From positions 76,892 to 108,089 of the forward strand of contig SZWC01006828.1 in the NCBI GenBank assembly GCA_023375785.1: a stretch of DNA of 31,198 nt. The letters run 5' to 3'. The notes under the pieces were generated by a model. That model worked only from the letters and a program-made list of their open reading frames with translations. It was not told where the DNA came from and did no database searches. Positions 27,331 through 31,198 of the stretch are shown here, piece by piece (position 1 is the stretch's first letter; the number at the start of each line of letters is the position of its first letter). Source of the stretch: Penium margaritaceum (Eukaryota; Streptophyta; Zygnematophyceae; Desmidiales; Peniaceae). The translations under genes were made by a program, and so were the position numbers.

Positions 27331-30080
27331 GTTGCTTGCATAAGACCCAGTGTGTTGTCCTGTGGGTGCACTTGCTGGTGTCCAAGGCGCACACTGCAAT
27401 GTTGATGCCCCGGCATCCCCTGCCAGATGGATCCCATCTAAGGCTTCTTTACATGCCCCTTTTAAGGTGAATGGTCCTTGTGTGAACCCATGTCCCTGAA
27501 GATGTGGAAAGTTGTGTCCACTGTGTCTTGGTTTCTTGCACTCCCAGATGGTAAAGGTACGCCCCTATGGAGACTTCTACTCATGTGAGTAAGCCTTCTT
27601 AGGTTGTCTAATCTGTCCATTAGAACAAAATCTTCTTCCATCTCTTCCATGAAAGTTTGACGTGTCCTTCCTCGTTATATGCACAACTATTGACATATCC
27701 TACCAAGCTAAGTTCTCGTTGTTTGTCAATAAAATTTTGCTTTGTGAGTGCTTGCAAGCATGTCCAATCCTTTTGACCCTTGTCTCTGATGAAATGCACA
27801 TTGGCTTGCCCAATCACAAAGAGCATGTTTTTGGCCTAAAACATCATGTGCTTTGGCTAGACATCCTATGCTATCTCAGAGAAGACCTTCACATACCTAT
27901 ATTGCCATTGTTTACTCATGTTTCAGGTTTGATTCAAGTGTCACTCAAATTCACCCAACATCCATCGGGGTTGATCTGCTTAATGTTGTGTGCAAACACC
28001 TTGATTGGGAATTGACCAATCGATGTATTTATCCACTGAACTAGCTTTGGGTTCACAGTTTGAGTCCCTAAATCTCCAAATCCCAAAATATCATGGTCGT
28101 GGTGCAGATAGGTCCATCGACAAAGGGAGTGGTCGTCATGGTACCAATAGCCTGTTCACATGTGTGTAGCTTGACAATTTGTGAGTGTATGTTCACACAG
28201 ACTGAGAAAAAGAAACAAAAAAAAGGCTAGGCGACAAGCCACTGTTTACATCGCATTGTTGGAGAGTTTCAACAGGAGCTGACAATCCGTGTCTAAGAAT
28301 TGATAGCCGAAGAAACATGATTAGGTTGCACAACCATGGCCAGTAGCATAATGATGGTTTAGGATCACAATTACAAGTCACAACACCAAAACAAAATGCT
28401 TGGTACCTGAGAGTTTATGGGATGGGAAAAGAACTCTTCCATGAATTCCTCAAACTCCTCCCGCTTACTATAGACTTGCAAGTTCTTTACGTACGAGGTC
28501 TCTGCGAGATGCTTACATTGATCGTGACTCACCGACGGCATTCTTCATACCCCCAATAATTCAAAGGAAACCTTCCTAATCTACGCATGGAGCTTAAGGC
28601 CACGGTCTGACCTGTAATCCCTATTGTTGAAAGCCCACCTGTGGTGGTATGTTGCACTGTGCCAGGTGAGATGGCGGGTGTGCTTGCATGGAGATTTTTT
28701 TCGCGCAAATTTCCTTTAGACATTCAAACGCCTTCTTTGTCGCTTCTATTGTTGTGTGTACAGTAGTAGCTCTGTCAACTCATGCCATCCAATGCTACTT
28801 TGCTGTGAACATGGTGTAAGGAAGCAAAAAGCTCTTTGTATAGTTTTCTTTCTTTCTTTGACAACATTTGGTTCACTGTGTAAGCGTGGTTGACATTCAT
28901 TTGTAGAGGGAAAAAATAACGCTTTTTCACCAAACCGTTAATTTACTGCAGTGCTGATGAAGATGTTGTATTCCTTTGAGGTCATGTTTCTTTCTTCAAT
29001 TTGAGGTTGTTCGACGATCTTCTCTGTTGACGCGAGAATGTCAGTGGAGTGCAAAGTTGCCCTTGCCACTCTCACTTGGTTGAAAAGGTTTCTTTCCCTT
29101 GCATGCTCCCTTTCTGTGGATGAAATACACATTTACGAGTATGCAATGGTAATTGCTTTAACCCCCTATATAGTGCACATGCTTGGGTCATTCTCCCAAA
29201 CGTGGAGTCGTATACACGGTCCAAAGAGGAGCTTCCCTAACCAATTCAGATGTTGAATCCCTTGTTCTAATGTTCCTTTTTGCAAGGATTTCCACCCACA
29301 CACTCCAAAATCAGCACATCCTGTCTCTAGATGCCCTTTGAAAAACAAGGTTTTAACTCACCCTGAATTCCTCATGTTTGTGAGATTCAACACTCAGATC
29401 TCAACTAAAACAAGGCTTCCGCCCCTGGTTTAAACAATGTTTCAGAGGCTGGCAAGAATATACCATGACACGCATGTCAAGCATAACTCACTTGTTAACC
29501 TTCTATGGTTGGATGGCATACCAAGGCCGTTGTAACAATTGATTTGACTTCTTTACATGAAAAACAAGAGATGGAGAAAGGTGCGAGCAACAAAGGTGTC
29601 TCTTGAGATACATAACTTTCTTAAGATTATGCAACCGGGTCCATGTCTATCCCGTCTACCGAGTTCTACTGCAACAATGACTACCCCCGTTTTGCAAAAC
29701 ATGGTGTAGGGTGGTCACTTTGCCTTGCCTATGGTCAAGATGGCACTATTGCATTGACGTGTCCTGATTCAAAGGCACGGGGCATTGCTATCATAGGTGG
29801 ATGCCTCTTCTCATCGTTGGAATCCGATTCGCAAGTAACTTTGCTTATGTCGCCTGTTATTTGCTGTGCCACAGAAGAGGGTGTAAAAGAAAAGAATATG
29901 ATGTGGAAGACCATCACACGCGTCTTCGATAATGCTTCACGCCCTGTACCCATTATAGTAGTGGCGATCAATTCATGCCATGAATCGTCAAAGTGTCTCG
30001 GCCATGTTTGAAAGGCGTCCGGCTCTGTTCACTAATGTAGACATACGCTAGGTGCTTCCTATCCAAAGGTGTAGCGCATT
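27331..30080. other. no recognisable gene
   Basis: Many short frames on both strands. The longest (29643-30011, plus, 122 codons) has no recognisable domain, and its neighbourhood shows no further coding sign. Confidence 0.5.
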
Positions 30081-30084
30081 GGAA

Positions 30085-30430
30085 AGAATCCTTGGCTAAC
30101 TAGGCCAAAACCGCGGTGCTTGAGGATCTCTGACCCTCACTCCAACTCATCCAACCACCCAACCTAAGGGACCCCCGCTCGGTCCACATGGCGCAGGCCG
30201 CACGCTACACTCCCCCACAATAGGAGTGAGCTGCCTTTGGCATTTGCACGTATGACTGAAACCCCGGAGCTCTAATATCAGTGCAGTGGATTGGACGGAG
30301 TTCCTGGCTTACCAGGCCAAAATTGTCGTGCTTGAGGGTCTCCGACCAATGAGCCATCCTGTCCAACCGCCCTCAGGCCAGGGGTCCTTGCGTGATCCAC
30401 ATAGCGCCAGCTGCACGCTGCAAAAGGGGA
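30085..30430. repeat. diverged direct repeat, period about 213 bp
   Basis: About 30085-30220 and 30297-30430 share a run of matching blocks in the same order: CTGGCTTACCAGGCCAAAAT-like, GTGCTTGAGGGTCTC-like, CATCC...CAACC, and TCCACATGGCGC...GCACGCT-like. They are clearly related but differ at many positions. Confidence 0.75.
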
Positions 30431-31014
30431 GAGTTCTCATATTTTCACTCACGAACGATTGCGAGTGAGCTCGACTGGCGAGAATGCCCGTGATCACCCA
30501 GGATGAATCGTGTTGTGTGGTCATGTAGAGGAACAGCGATTCAGAGCTGTACATTACCACCGTGCTCTAGGTTATGGACATGTTGATGTTGTGATGTTGT
30601 CAGTCATACACAGTTGTACAGTTGGTTGTGACCACTCGGCCGTGTCCATGCTCGTGCAGATCCTTGAGACGGACCCAGCTGGAGTCAGAGTTCCCTGAGG
30701 GGATGCTCCACCCGCTGGAGGCAGCCTGGCAGCCTACCCAGTGTACCAGAGGGCTCCCACAGCCCACGGACTACGTTTGGAGGTCTTCAGGATTTTCTCG
30801 GTGGACAGCCCTGCCAGGCTGATTTACATGTTTGTTTTCTTACACTCTCCGGCTGTTCCCGGACGTAGGCGTGTGACCAGTCGTTGTGTCTGTCTTTTCG
30901 TTGTGCATCCGTAGGATCAGACGGCGCTCCGTTTGGACGCTTGTGCGTAGAATTATGGCCAAAATAGTGGTTTTGGGCCGGTTCAGGTTTGACAGGCACC
31001 GCCGTGTGCGCCAC

Positions 31015-31041
31015 CCGCCGTGAGCCACGGCGGCTATTTAT
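31015..31041 (+). promoter_or_regulatory. perfect palindrome next to a TATA-like site
   Basis: CCGCCGTG-AGC-CACGGCGG (31015-31033) is directly followed by CTATTTATG (TATTTAT at 31035-31041). A pyrimidine-rich stretch follows to the window end. This layout would suit a core promoter for a rightward gene outside the window, but nothing in the window proves one. Confidence 0.25.
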
Positions 31042-31198
31042 GCTGTGGACCTGTCATTTGTTATTTCTCTCTGCATTTAATTCAGTTGAAGCTTGAGATA
31101 CAAGTGCGCGTGTCTCTCCCTACCCTTGCTGTCCCTTGCATGACCTGTGTGTCAACCAGCCAAACCCGTGCTGTCAAGCTAGGAAGCAGAAAGGCTAG

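Noticed and set aside
27252..27826. Minus-strand frames with protein-like composition around 27.3-27.8 kb
   Set aside because: Stops are frequent and no conserved motif could be named; part lies in the 190-bp duplication.
29643..30011. A 122-codon plus-strand frame
   Set aside because: No recognisable motif, no support from neighbours, and its length can arise by chance in 9 kb of non-coding DNA.
1..31198. tRNA, rRNA or snoRNA genes
   Set aside because: No cloverleaf with A and B boxes or ribosomal signature was seen; the tRNA-like matches are short retroelement primer sites only.

Overview
The window looks like repeat-rich intergenic DNA from a land plant or close streptophyte relative. 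The evidence is three families of LTR retrotransposon with plant-type gag-pol, primer sites complementary to initiator tRNA-Met, a chromodomain-bearing Ty3 integrase, transition-dominated decay of the kind cytosine methylation produces, and no convincing host gene. The species cannot be read from the sequence.

Layout. (1) 1-4098, minus strand: 5' part of a Ty3/gypsy chromovirus (copy A): LTR, iMet-type primer site, long leader, decayed gag, and the first codons of pol running off the left edge. (2) 4105-4916, minus: gag remnant of an older, different Ty3 element, whose primer site and LTR end lie at 10957-10971. The two parts are split by (3) 5037-10907, plus: a complete but dead Ty1/copia element with paired LTRs, TSD GTATC on both sides, a purine tract, and a primer site matching the anticodon stem-loop of initiator tRNA-Met. 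(4) 12217-22227, plus: a nearly full-length chromovirus (copy B, same family as A) with LTRs, leader, gag, PR-RT-RNase H-INT-chromodomain, broken by many stops, three frameshifts and a 51-N gap. (5) 22228-31198: AT-richer DNA with GT/GA microsatellites, a 26-bp tandem repeat, a 190-bp tandem duplication, a weak Ty3 RT-like remnant and a TATA-like site near the right edge, but no gene I can support.

The most interesting signal is at the gag/pol junction of the chromovirus. Gag and pol are in different frames (-1) in both copies. The junction carries G_GGT_TTT in the gag frame, followed by a perfect 12-bp hairpin that also contains the gag stop. This looks like a -1 programmed frameshift site. 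Second is the copia primer site, which implies half-tRNA (anticodon stem-loop) priming.

Caution: seven single-N positions are each flanked by direct copies (157-1056 bp) of the same sequence. These are almost certainly overlapping contig ends or unmerged haplotypes, not biological repeats, and they inflate the apparent length of both large elements.
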